Positions 53,241 to 62,303 of a stretch of 64,000 nt of DNA are shown here, piece after piece. The notes below the pieces were generated by a model. It ran no database searches, had not been told where the DNA came from, and was given only the letters and a program-made list of their open reading frames with translations. The stretch comes from Rhinatrema bivittatum. Lineage: Eukaryota; Chordata; Amphibia; Gymnophiona; Rhinatrematidae. Positions within the stretch are counted from its first letter, which is position 1, and each line of letters starts with the position of its first letter. The stretch lies in NCBI RefSeq assembly GCF_901001135.1, contig NC_042618.1, positions 432,840,568 to 432,904,567 on the forward strand, given 5' to 3'. The translations under genes and the position numbers were made by a program.

Positions 53241-54240
53241 CATGAGTTGTAGGGTGTATTCTCAAAGCCTACGATGAGGAATGTTTCCATAAGTAAATCA
53301 TTGCTTACCCATGACTAAATCAGAGACCCCTCTCCTCGCCCACCAGGAGAAGAAAACTGCATCCTGTGTGCTCACTTATCATCTTGTATGTATTTCTGTA
53401 TTATGTACACACTTCTGTATATGTCCATGTCTGAAACATTTAGAAAGTAAGATCAGCCAATATCACTTACAGAGAACTCAAATAATTGTATAATAATTGG
53501 GTCCCAAGACACCATGAATCCAGATAGGCAGAACGCAGTGACTGAAGCTCCAATGTGTATTCTTTTTGTTTTAAGAGACCTTATGCATCTATGCGGTGCT
53601 ATGAGGTTGTTGGATGGGTTCAGCATTTGAATAGTTGTGGATGGCGGAGGCCCTTGCAAATTAGGTTCAGAGACCCTATAGATGGTTAAGTGTGTGGCAA
53701 CGCCCCCCCCCCCCCCCCCCCCCCCCCGTTAGTTTTAGGCTTAAGAACAGCAGTTTCTGATCTGCAGGGAGCAGCTGAAGAGTGAACAGTTTTGCTCATT
53801 AGCTCCGGGTTCCCTCATAAAAGTTTCCAGTTTATATCTAATCTTTCCAACTGCTTAACCGCTATTAAACTGCATCCAGCCTCTTCTGGCAGTGAATGGC
53901 CGAGGAACCTGACACTTTTTTTTAAATCCCATTACCTGGTATGGTGTGAACTTGCTACATCAGTTCTCAGCCTGCATGAGAGAGACACCCCAAGTCTTTT
54001 ATAAACACCTAGAGAAGGGTTCCATGTCCTTACTAGGATCTGGTCAGCCTTTCCCAGCATATTGTTTCATCCTGCTGTCCATTACACCATCTGTTTGATC
54101 ATCCTCCCGTCAGGATTAATACCCCCAAGCAACGGTTACATATGAAATGCCCTAAACTAGAAGTTTAAATCAGAGGAGGTTCTTCAGATGTTACAAGCCC
54201 ACTAACATGCTTGAAAATAATGAAAATGCCCAATGGAGGA
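53241..54240. other. Unassigned; poly-C tract
   Basis: No gene recognised. A homopolymer of 25 C lies at 53703-53727. Confidence 0.4.
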
Positions 54241-54445
54241 GTAACCAGTGGTTACAGGAGGAGGTTAAGAACTAGGAAAGTTCAGGGTTCAAATCCCATT
54301 TCTCCCACTGACATTCATGTGACATTGGGCAAGTCATTTCACCCTCTGTTGTCTCAGATACAAACTGAGGGTCTGATTTACCAAGCAAGCATTTTTCCCA
54401 TAGACATAGAAAGGGAGAAAAGCCTTTGTAAATGACATAGTAATG
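54241..54445 (+). mobile_element. tRNA-derived SINE with the same palindromic insert
   Basis: GGTTCAAATCCC (54286-54297) is a B box. TGGGCAAGTCATTTCACCCT and TCAGATACAAACTGAGG follow. The insert at about 54371-54435 (GATTTACCAAGC / CTTTGTAAATGA) matches that in the SINE at 49761-50070. The A-box region is degraded and the 3' part is missing, replaced by LINE sequence. Confidence 0.7.
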
Positions 54446-54675
54446 ACGGCCGAAAAAGACCAAAATAGTCCATCTAGTCTGCCCAGCAAGCTTCCCAAGG
54501 TAGTAACTGCTACTCCGTGCCGGTTACGTTTTTTAAATTTATTCCCATCCTCTAGCCTTTTAAGGATCCACAGTGATTATCCCATGCCCCTTCGAAATCC
54601 TTCACAATTTTAGTCTCCACCACTTCCTCCGGAAGGGCATTCCAGGCATCCACCAGCCTCTCCGTGAAGACCACC
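54446..54675 (-). mobile_element. Antisense CR1-like LINE family B 3' end
   Basis: AATGACGGCCGAAAAAGACC, AGTCTGCCCAGCAAGC, TTTAAGGATCCACAGTG and GCATTCCAGGCATCCACC run in the order of 1446-2655. The minus strand encodes a VDAWNALPEEVV-like segment near 54610-54655. The piece stops within the FTERL codons. Confidence 0.75.
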
Positions 54676-54789
54676 CTTAAATGGCAAGCCCTCTGGAGCA
54701 GAAACTACTTCTGCTAGACCTTGGGTTTGGAAAGGCCGGTAATTAAATCCAAAAACCACAAGGACATGTGAAAAGGTAGGGAACATAAC

Positions 54790-55500
54790 AATGTAAGTAA
54801 TGCCATGCTGGGTCTCTGACAGGCCAATCCATGTCACAAATGCACGGCGGGATCCCAAAGAATAGATCCAATCCTTCTTACTCATGCTCAGGGATAATTA
54901 ATGGCTTCCCAAAGTCTACTTGGGCCAAGAGCAGTTTATGGACTTTTCCTCCAGAAACTTGTCCAAACATTTTTTAAGCCTAACTATGCTAACTGCTATT
55001 ATCACATCATCCAGTGACAAATTTCATAGTTTAATTGTGTGCTGCCTATTAGCTTCATGGAACCCATTCCACCCCACTCAAGATTGTATAGACCTCTATC
55101 ATATCTCCCCTCAGCCGTCTCTTCTCCAAGCTGAAGAAACCTAACCTCTTTAGCCTCTCCTCAGAGGGGAGCTGTTCCATCCCCTTTATCATTCTTGTTG
55201 CCCTTTTCTGCACCTTTTTTATATCCACCACCTCTTTTTTGAGAGAGGACAACCAGAACTGACAACAGTACTCAAGGTGCAGACAAACCATGCCTCGATA
55301 CAGAAGTATTATGATATCCTTGTTTTATTCTCCATTCCTTTCCTAATAACGTTTGCTTTTTGTCTGCCACCAAGCACTAGGCTGAGGATTTCAAAAGTAT
55401 TGTCCATGTTGCTTCCAAGATCTTTTTCTTGGATGTGACACCTAATATGGAACTCAGCATCATGCACCTATAGTTTGGATGGTTCTTCCCTATGTGTATG
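54790..55500 (-). pseudogene. Antisense CR1-like LINE ORF2 C-terminal region
   Basis: The minus-strand frame at 55055-55291 reads HLEYCCQFWLSSLKKEVVDI, KKVQKRATRMIKGMEQLP and LKRLGFFSLEKRRLRGDMIEV, the region seen in family A. Upstream (55300-55480) are FFSEV/MLRKANVIRKGM-like and KDLGSNMDNTF-type pieces; downstream (54900-55050) are FKKMFGQVSGG-like 3' text and UTR. Two or more frameshifts. It is a relative of family A with its own substitutions. Confidence 0.75.
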
Positions 55501-55555
55501 TTGGGATATTTTTCTTGCAGGTGGGTTGAAAGATCTGTGATACACTTATTCTACA

Positions 55556-56110
55556 ACATTTCTACAGCTCTACTAGATGTACACAGTGCTGTACTGATCA
55601 TGCCTGCCCTATGGAGCTTCAATCTAATCATGACACACATACAGGACAAATAAGCTTTGGGAAATTTGACCAAAGAAAAATGATTTGAAATCAACATGCC
55701 TAGGATCATAGAAACCAAGAGTTAAGATTTAAAAGCAGGAATGTGACTTTTTAGGCTGGATTTCAACAAGGCCAGAAAGAAGGCATGACACTGACTCAGG
55801 AATTCTGTTCTAGGCATACGGCGCAGCACGGCGGAAAGTGCACAATCAGGAGCTGGCAACAGAAGAGAAGGGCACAGATAAGTGCAGCTTGCCTGATGAA
55901 TGGAGTTTGCAAGGGGGAGGTAAGGAGAGAACAACAGATAGGTAATGAGGAGCTGCAGTTTGAATGCATTTGTATGAGAGTTCAAGAAGCTTGAACTGTA
56001 TGCAGAAGCAAATGGGAAGTTGATGTAGTGACTTAGGAAGAGATGTCACATGGTCGGAATGAAAATGGAGAAAGATACAGACATTTGGAGGGAGGTATTT
56101 TAATTGTCAG
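55556..56110 (-). mobile_element. Antisense L2-like LINE C-terminus with typical L2 3' end
   Basis: On the minus strand 56049-55846 reads FCIQFKLLELSYKCIQTAAP, HYLSVVLSLPPP and GKLHLSVPFSSVASS. After a frameshift, LLLPAPDCALSAVLRRMPRTEF and LALLKSSLKSHIPAF follow. The 3' end (about 55556-55625) reads in inverse ATTAGATTGAAGCTCCATAG, CAGTACAGCACTGTGTACAT and CTAGTAGAGCTGTAGAAATG, a classic L2 terminus. Confidence 0.8.
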
Positions 56111-56878
56111 CTGCTTTATTTAATAGGGTTTCTTACTCTTGGATGTATGGACATGAGTGATAATGAAGAATCTAACTACATCCACACTGTACTGAAAGGG
56201 GGAATTAACCCTCTGGCTGCTACGAGGCAGCTTATCAGCTAGCTGACCGCCCCCCCCCCCTCCAAAGTCATGCAGCCGGGGTGGGGGAGTGGAGGATCCT
56301 AGAAATTGGTCATCATCACCATCACTGGCTTGGGGAAAATGTTCCCCATAATGATTTTCAACTGGCTCTACCTGAATGCTGCAGCTGCTGGAGTGGACTT
56401 CTGGTGGCAGGGCAACCTCCCCTAGGCAATGCCTAATCTGCCTATTGGGAAATCTGTCCCTTGGTGTAGTACTGCAGATTCTCACATAAAATACCCTCAG
56501 TCAAGGGATCGCTGCTGGAGTTTGAGGAGCGGGAATGTCTACTCAGTTTGGGTGAACTGCAGTTACCATCTACCAGTTGTGTGAAAACGCCAGACTTATC
56601 CCAGGTGACGCCATCAAACCGGGCCTATCATTGCCACATATAGATCTGTGGCTAGTGATGCACAGCCATCGGAGCACCCAGCCCCTTGATGAGCACCAGG
56701 AGAGCATCAGATTTTATAAATATCAAACTGTATCATTTCTCTTCCCTCAAAGTTAATATTCTTTTTTTTTAACTTCTCCTGGGTGAGTGGATGTCCTTGG
56801 CAGATGGGCAAGATAAGGAAAGGATGTGTTTTGGCAGTTCCATCCATCCCCGTTCCATCTCCCCATATGATTTAGCCC
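56111..56878. other. Unassigned; possible L1 5' region
   Basis: A C-run at 56249-56258 and an otherwise unique-looking sequence. It lies directly upstream of the L1/Tx1-like ORF1 and may include its 5' UTR, but nothing in it proves that. Confidence 0.3.
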
Positions 56879-58150
56879 ATGCTTGATGGGTTTGTAGTTT
56901 CTCTTTTTCAGGCCACAAATTCAGGGCTCAGTAAGCTTGGTGAGGGCGATACTGCTCTTAGTGGAACTTTGGTTTCTCTGAGCTCTGATTCTCGTACTCC
57001 TCGTACATCTGGGGTGTGGACCTTTGCAGGGACCTCGTTTATGGAATCCGAAGTGGTCAATGTCTCTCTTCCAGTTGATGGGAAACATCCTGCGGAAACC
57101 AGAGTTCTTGAAACTATAGAGGATAATATTGTGTCTGATGTACATGTTTCTCAGGGATTGTTCAATAGTTCCACCCCAGTTAAACCATCAGAGATAACTA
57201 TGGAGACATTGTGGACTGCTATTGTGGGAATGGAAAGAATTTTAATGGTGAGGATTGATAATACACTGTTGTCTATGGTAGAGATGTGTGCTCTGCTGAA
57301 CTCTCAAACACAGGTGGTTAAAGATTTTATGAAAGATTAAATCAGCTTGAGATTCAGTGTAAAGAGCTTTGCGATTCTGATTTAGCCTTAGTTAAAGATA
57401 CAAATGTTTTTCATCATAGGATGGAGATATTAGAAAATCAATCTAGGAAGGTTTTAGTGAGAATTCTGAAATTCTCCTGTCTTTGGTAATTACCCCATTA
57501 GATATGTTCAAAAAACTTTATATAGAAATATTGAAAGTGCCAGTAGAATGTATTCTGTCTATTACTAAACTATTCTATTTGCCGCTTTGAATTAGAGTGG
57601 AACATGTCTTAAGTACACTACTAAGATCTGAACATACTTAAGACAGTTTCGATCTTACGGCCTTCTTACTGGATTCGCAGGTAGAAGCTGATTCTAAGGC
57701 AACACTTTCGTGGTGTTTGCCTTGGAAAAGGATAAAAACTGGACTATGAAATTCTTCTTCTGGGCTAAACAAAATATTTTTCTGGTGTAAAACAACTTTA
57801 TTTCCCAAGCTTTCCAGACCTATACAATTAAGAAACGTTTTCTTGTGGTTGCTTTAGGGGCCACCTTCATGCTGAAATTTCCTTGTAGGTGTGAGATTAA
57901 ATTGGGAAAAGTAAAATATGTTTTTAGAGATCCATCTTAACTGAATGTTTTTTTTGCAAAATAGGGTTCATCGTATCAATAGCAGTTCTGTTTAGATAAC
58001 CATCCAGAGTAAGAGTTAACTGAGATTTGTCTTGAATATTAATGCAATGGAATGATTAGAACCCCCTTGATTGGTTCAAGAAAGGAATTTTAATTTTTTT
58101 CCCACTATTTGCCATTATATATTTCTGTTCCATGGAATTCCTTGTTTCAA
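56879..58150 (+). pseudogene. L1/Tx1-like LINE ORF1 (RNA-binding protein), frameshifted
   Basis: An ATG at 56879 opens a 153-codon frame that is Ser/Thr-rich at its start (LSGTLVSLSSDSRTPRTSG) and leads to a helical part (ETLWTAIVGMERILMVRIDN). A stop at 57338 is bypassed in the neighbouring frame, which continues as QLEIQCKELCDSDLALVKDT and then RMEILENQSRKVLVRILKFS. That is the coiled coil followed by the RMExLENxSRRxxLRI block that opens the RRM of L1 ORF1 proteins. Further broken pieces (DKNWTMKFFF-like near 57735, KRFLVVALGATFMLKFPC-like near 57840) cover the RRM and C-terminal domain. No ORF2 (endonuclease/RT) follows, so the element is 3'-truncated or rearranged. Confidence 0.65.
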
Positions 58151-58599
58151 GGGTTTCTTGAATGTATATAGTTTAAAAAAATATTTATATAAAAAAATAT
58201 CCTCAGGGGAAAAGTAACCTTTAGGCTTCTCCCTTGTATTGATAGAGCTATGTAAAAGTTGTGAAGGTGTTCATTTGGTAGGTGCGCCTGTCTTTCCATG
58301 TACCACTACAATCCTCAATATAAGCCGAGTGTGGCCCCTGTGTTCCCCAGAGGTGTCCAAGGTTTAATATCAACCCTAATTTTGTCGTTAAACAAAAACG
58401 AACCACCTCAGCTCACACTCAGCCTTCATACCACCCCTTCCTGTTTCCTTCCCTTGCACTCCTAGCCCCCCTTTACCCCTCCCTCTCACCCCCTAGCAAC
58501 CCCTCCCTCAAAGTACTCGTGCCTTACTGTACCCTTCTTCACTCTACCCCACCCGCCCCTCTCCCCCTGCTCCCTCCCTCCTTTCTCCCCCCCCACTAG
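58151..58599. other. AT-rich then pyrimidine-rich stretch
   Basis: 58160-58200 is ATATTTATATAAAAAAATAT-like. 58430-58600 is C/T-rich and may be the upstream part of the LINE 3' end that follows. Confidence 0.35.
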
Positions 58600-58913
58600 C
58601 TTTTAACTATACATATGTGCACTTGCCTCCTCTTACTGTATATAAGCCCTCATATGCTAATTTCTCAAGTGTACATGCCTCGCTTAATTTGTTTATAAGT
58701 TCTTTTGCATATTTAACCCTAACTTGAATGCAAAAAGTTGTAATTCTGCTGTTGACTCTCTTCCTTTGTATTTTGCATATTACCCAGTTAGCCCCTCCCT
58801 TGTTCATTGTAATTTCCCTTCTCAGTTACTTGTAAACCGACATGATGTGTCCTACGAATGCCGGTATAAAAAAAGTGTTAAATAAATAAAATAAATAAAT
58901 AAATAAATAAGGA
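58600..58913 (+). mobile_element. LINE 3' end with (AAATA)n tail
   Basis: CTTGTAAACCGACATGATGTG, ACGAATGCCGGTATAAAAAA, then GTTAAATAAATAAAATAAAT. Same 3' end as 14190-14450. Confidence 0.65.
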
Positions 58914-58914
58914 G

Positions 58915-59755
58915 GTGTTATAGTAAAATAGTGACTTTTGTCTTAAGGGAAGTCCTTTAAGGATTGTATCATTGTAGTTGTGGGAAGGTTTCAGTTCAAG
59001 AGGTTCATTTTGAGGACAGAGGGTGCGTCATTCTGCACTGTGAGTGAAGAGAGAGTTGGTAGAAGGCTATAAAAGCCCCTTTTATACGAGGGACTGGGTG
59101 CTTCTCCAGGGTGATGGAAGAACAGAACAAGCTGTTACCCTCTCCTGGACAATTCAGCTGGGGAAGCCATGAGATCAGACTGTGATACTCCCCAAACCAG
59201 GAAACCTGACAGGGAGAAGAAAGTGGAAGTGGTGAATCAAAGTGTGGAATAGACACAGAAGGAATTAATATCTCTGGTGAGAACTGGTAGGACCAGGATA
59301 CCAACTGTACCTAGCTGGGATTTATCATGGGGGCTCAAGGACTTCATTAGCAAGAGGGGGAAAAAAGGAGTGAATCTTCCTAGAGCTACTCTACTTCTGT
59401 GAGTACAAGAAGTGGGTGACTAGAGACTAGGAGGGACCCAGATGGATCAAAGTGTGACTTAGCAAAGGAATGGTTATTATTTGATGCAAGAGCAGTGTTT
59501 AAATTTTCTTTTTGATATTTTTTCTTGCTCTGATATTTTGGACTGATAAACTTCTTTTCAGTAAACTTCCCATTTCTTTGGAGCACAAGCTGTTATGGAC
59601 ATTAGTTTTTGTGGTGGGTTTGCTCAGCCTAGTTTGGCCTCGCAGGTTATCCTGCCCGCGGCCCAAGGGACTGCATGTTTCCCCACCTTGGAAGAGCTGG
59701 ACAATAGCTCCCCAGAGCTGGGAAGGTAACCCTGGAGGAAAGAAAAGGTTACATA
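58915..59755 (+). mobile_element. LTR-like block with TATA box
   Basis: Starts near TGTTATAGTAAAATAG directly after the (AAATA)n tail. It contains GGCTATAAAAGCCC (TATA at 59068-59074), CAGTAAACTTCCC and CAGGTTATCCTGCCCG, and ends in AAAGGTTACA. TG...CA ends are plausible but no flanking duplication is visible. The 3' part resembles 39890-39980. No coding region. Confidence 0.4.
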
Positions 59756-59837
59756 TCTTGAAGCTGATGATGCAACATAGCCTTACCCTTACCATACACA
59801 CATGCCACCTCTGAAAATGTTATTGCCCTAGCCTGAT

Positions 59838-60080
59838 GCCTAAGTCAAGGTGAATAGCATAACTGGGTTTAAAAGAGGTTTGGACAAGTTCCTGAAGGAA
59901 AATCCATAACATTATTGGCCAGGTAGACCAAGTAAAGCCATTGCTATCCCTGGGAGTGAGTAACAGGAAATAGAACTGCTGAGTACTTGCAACCCAGACT
60001 GGTCATGGGCGGAGACAGGCTGCTGGGGTTGATGGACTTTGGTCTGACCCAGCAGGGCCTCTTTCATGTTTTTGAGACCC
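59838..60080 (+). mobile_element. CR1-like LINE C-terminal end and 3' UTR
   Basis: GGGTTTAAAAGAGGTTTGG, CAAGTTCCTGAAGGAAAATCC, then CTATCCCTGGGAGTGAG, GAACTGCTGAGTACTTGC and GTTGATGGACTTTGGTCTG. The end CATGTTTTTGA is decayed. Confidence 0.75.
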
Positions 60081-60162
60081 TCCCCTAATTTCTTAAATGT
60101 CTCCTTTGCCACACTGATTTGGACCCTAGATAGATCATTTGTGCACAGTGCACAGACTTCAA

Positions 60163-60357
60163 CAGTGATTCCAAGCCCTCTCCTGGAGGCACACCTAACC
60201 AGTTGGGTTTCCAGGATGGCCACAATGAATAAGGTGAGAGAAAATTGCATATTCTGGGTCTCCAATGTATGCAAATTTACATCATGCATATTCATTTTGG
60301 ATATCTGAAAAACCCGATTGGCTAGGTGTGCCTCCAGGAGAGGATTGGGAAACACTA
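60163..60357. mobile_element. Palindromic hAT-like MITE
   Basis: CAGTGATTCC ... CCTCTCCTGGAGGCACACC ... GTTGGGTTTCCAGGATGGCC is mirrored by GAAAAACCCGATTGGC ... GGTGTGCCTCCAGGAGAGG ... GGAAACACTA. The flanks GACTTCAA (60155-60162) and GACTACAC (60358-60365) agree at 6 of 8 positions, a decayed 8-bp target duplication. Confidence 0.8.
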
Positions 60358-60365
60358 GACTACAC

Positions 60366-61879
60366 AATCAATCTCGCTTTCCTTTCCTTTATCAGCAGTC
60401 CTAACAATGTAGTTTCTCTCCCATCTAGATGAGGATCCTGGCAGATGTTTGATCTTCTGGTGTCTTTCTCATCATGAACAAGTCAATTCTCTAAGGCTCA
60501 AATTCCCTACCAGAAGGATTGTTTAACTGCTGGTTGTCCCTTCTTAGCATTTTTACCACACAGCTGTATGGGCCCCATCCTATTCTGTGCTGCCACGAAG
60601 AAGTGTCTTGTCTTAACATGAATGTAATGCAGCAACTCTTGTGGAAAACCATTTCAGACTGGAGACTCTCTGTGAAGCACCTCTCCTGCTGCATTGCCCA
60701 AGGATCCTCAAGCATGGTGCTGCACTGATTAAATCTGTTTTCCTTCACCGAGGAGAGGCTTTGTACAAATAAAATGTACTTATGAACTGTAACTACAAAT
60801 TTTAACTCTTCTGCATGAGTGTGTCAAAAACTAGCATCTGCATCTAATGATTTGATAAATAAACTTTGGAAGACTGCACGTAGATGTTTCAGATTATATC
60901 CTGCTAGGTGAGGGCTCATGAATCTGCTGTCTAGACAATCCTAGAACAGACCCCTGCTGAAAGGTCAATAAACTAAATACGAACAGATAAGTGGCAAATT
61001 CCCTTTTCTTTTGTTGGGTTTGGTGCTCTATTTTTGTTTCCAGAAGTAAGTCAGAAAGATGAGACTAACGTCTTAAACCACAGCCAGGCAGGAAAGAAAA
61101 ACACACTGCTCCTGTCTGTGATCAGTGCGGTTCTGTGGTAGCTGAGCCCCAGGAAAAACTGACCCAACCCACCCCTCTGGAACCAGGAAATGAGGGAAGA
61201 AAATTAAACTCTAGTGAAGGGGAAACAAGATCACCATGTCCCAATTCAATGTGGTACTGTGCAGAGATCAATGGGGCCCTCTTGACAGTCAAAATGCAGT
61301 GGGAAAATTCTTGTTTTCCCAGTAAACTCGACTAGTCCCCACTACAAGCAATGAAATGCTGTGCAGTCTCTGGACTGGATGTAATAATCCTTCCTAGCAA
61401 TCAGGGCAGACTTGTCTCTCCGGTAGGCAGAGGCTTGACTTGTCCTAGAATCAATCTGCTCACAGTTTCAGGGTTTGCCTTATTGGGCTCCCCAGGAAGG
61501 AAGAGAGCCCACACCTCTGGCCTCTCCCCGTGAAGACAGCATGGGTCAAGGTCTCTGTCTCCAGCCTGTAGTCGTAGACCCCCAGTCCTGCTGACCTCCC
61601 TGTGGAATATCGGGCGCAGCTTCTTTAATTATTTCCTCCCCAAGCTCTCCCCTTGGAAAGAGCAGGGAACTCCACTCCTTTTGATTCATGCCCTGCTTTG
61701 GTCAGCTCCTTAAGTGCAAGGGTCAGGAGAAACAGCTGCCCTTGGTCTCGCTGTCATTTCCACTTAACCCTTTAATGTCCAAGGGAAAGTTGTCTGTGGG
61801 CTCAGCCAATAGCAGCTGGGGCACCTGAAGTTTGTACATCGCAGAAGAAAAAAAAAACAACTTACTGCCCCATCACCTT
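60366..61879. other. Unassigned stretch
   Basis: No gene recognised. 61300-61850 has phrases (GGAAAGTTGTCTGTGGGCTC, CCTTAAGTGCAAGGGTCAGG) that suggest LTR sequence but no termini were found. Confidence 0.3.
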
Positions 61880-62110
61880 ACAAGCTCCCTTTGTGTGAAG
61901 TCAGTCACTATTTTGACTCCTTCCACCTCTGCTGGAAGTCTATTCCAGGTGTCGACCACTGTTTCACTGAAGTACATTTTTTACTTCCTTTTTAGCTTCT
62001 TATGCTGACCCTTAATCCTTGCCCATCTCACTTTATGGGAAATGCTTCCTTCTGGTACCATATTGAAGCTTGCCAGATACTTCAGTGTATCATCTCCCCT
62101 TACTCTTTTT
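61880..62110 (-). pseudogene. Antisense CR1-like LINE C-terminal fragment
   Basis: The minus strand encodes MYFSETVVDTWNRLPAEVE and GVKIVTDF near 61895-61975, then KGQ/ARIKGQHKKL and GDDTLKYLASFNM near 62000-62100. This is the family B C-terminal order. It is cut by the MITE at 62111. Confidence 0.65.
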
Positions 62111-62303
62111 TCTTCTTTCCAAACCTGACCTGGAGGATCCCCAGCCAGTCGGGTTTTTGGGATATCCACAATGAATATGCAGGAGAGAAAATCTGCATGC
62201 CCTACCACCACAGCATGCATATTTTCTCTCATGCATATTCATTGTGGATATCCTGAAAACCTGACTGGATGGGACTCCTCCAGGATAGGTTTGGGAACCT
62301 CTG
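62111..62303. mobile_element. Palindromic hAT-like MITE
   Basis: The best palindrome of the three copies. CCACAATGAATATGCAGGAG is mirrored by CATGCATATTCATTGTGG, and CAGTCGGGTTTTTGGGATAT by ATATCCTGAAAACCTGACTGG. The right end GGTTTGGGAACCTCTG is intact; the left end is decayed. Confidence 0.8.
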
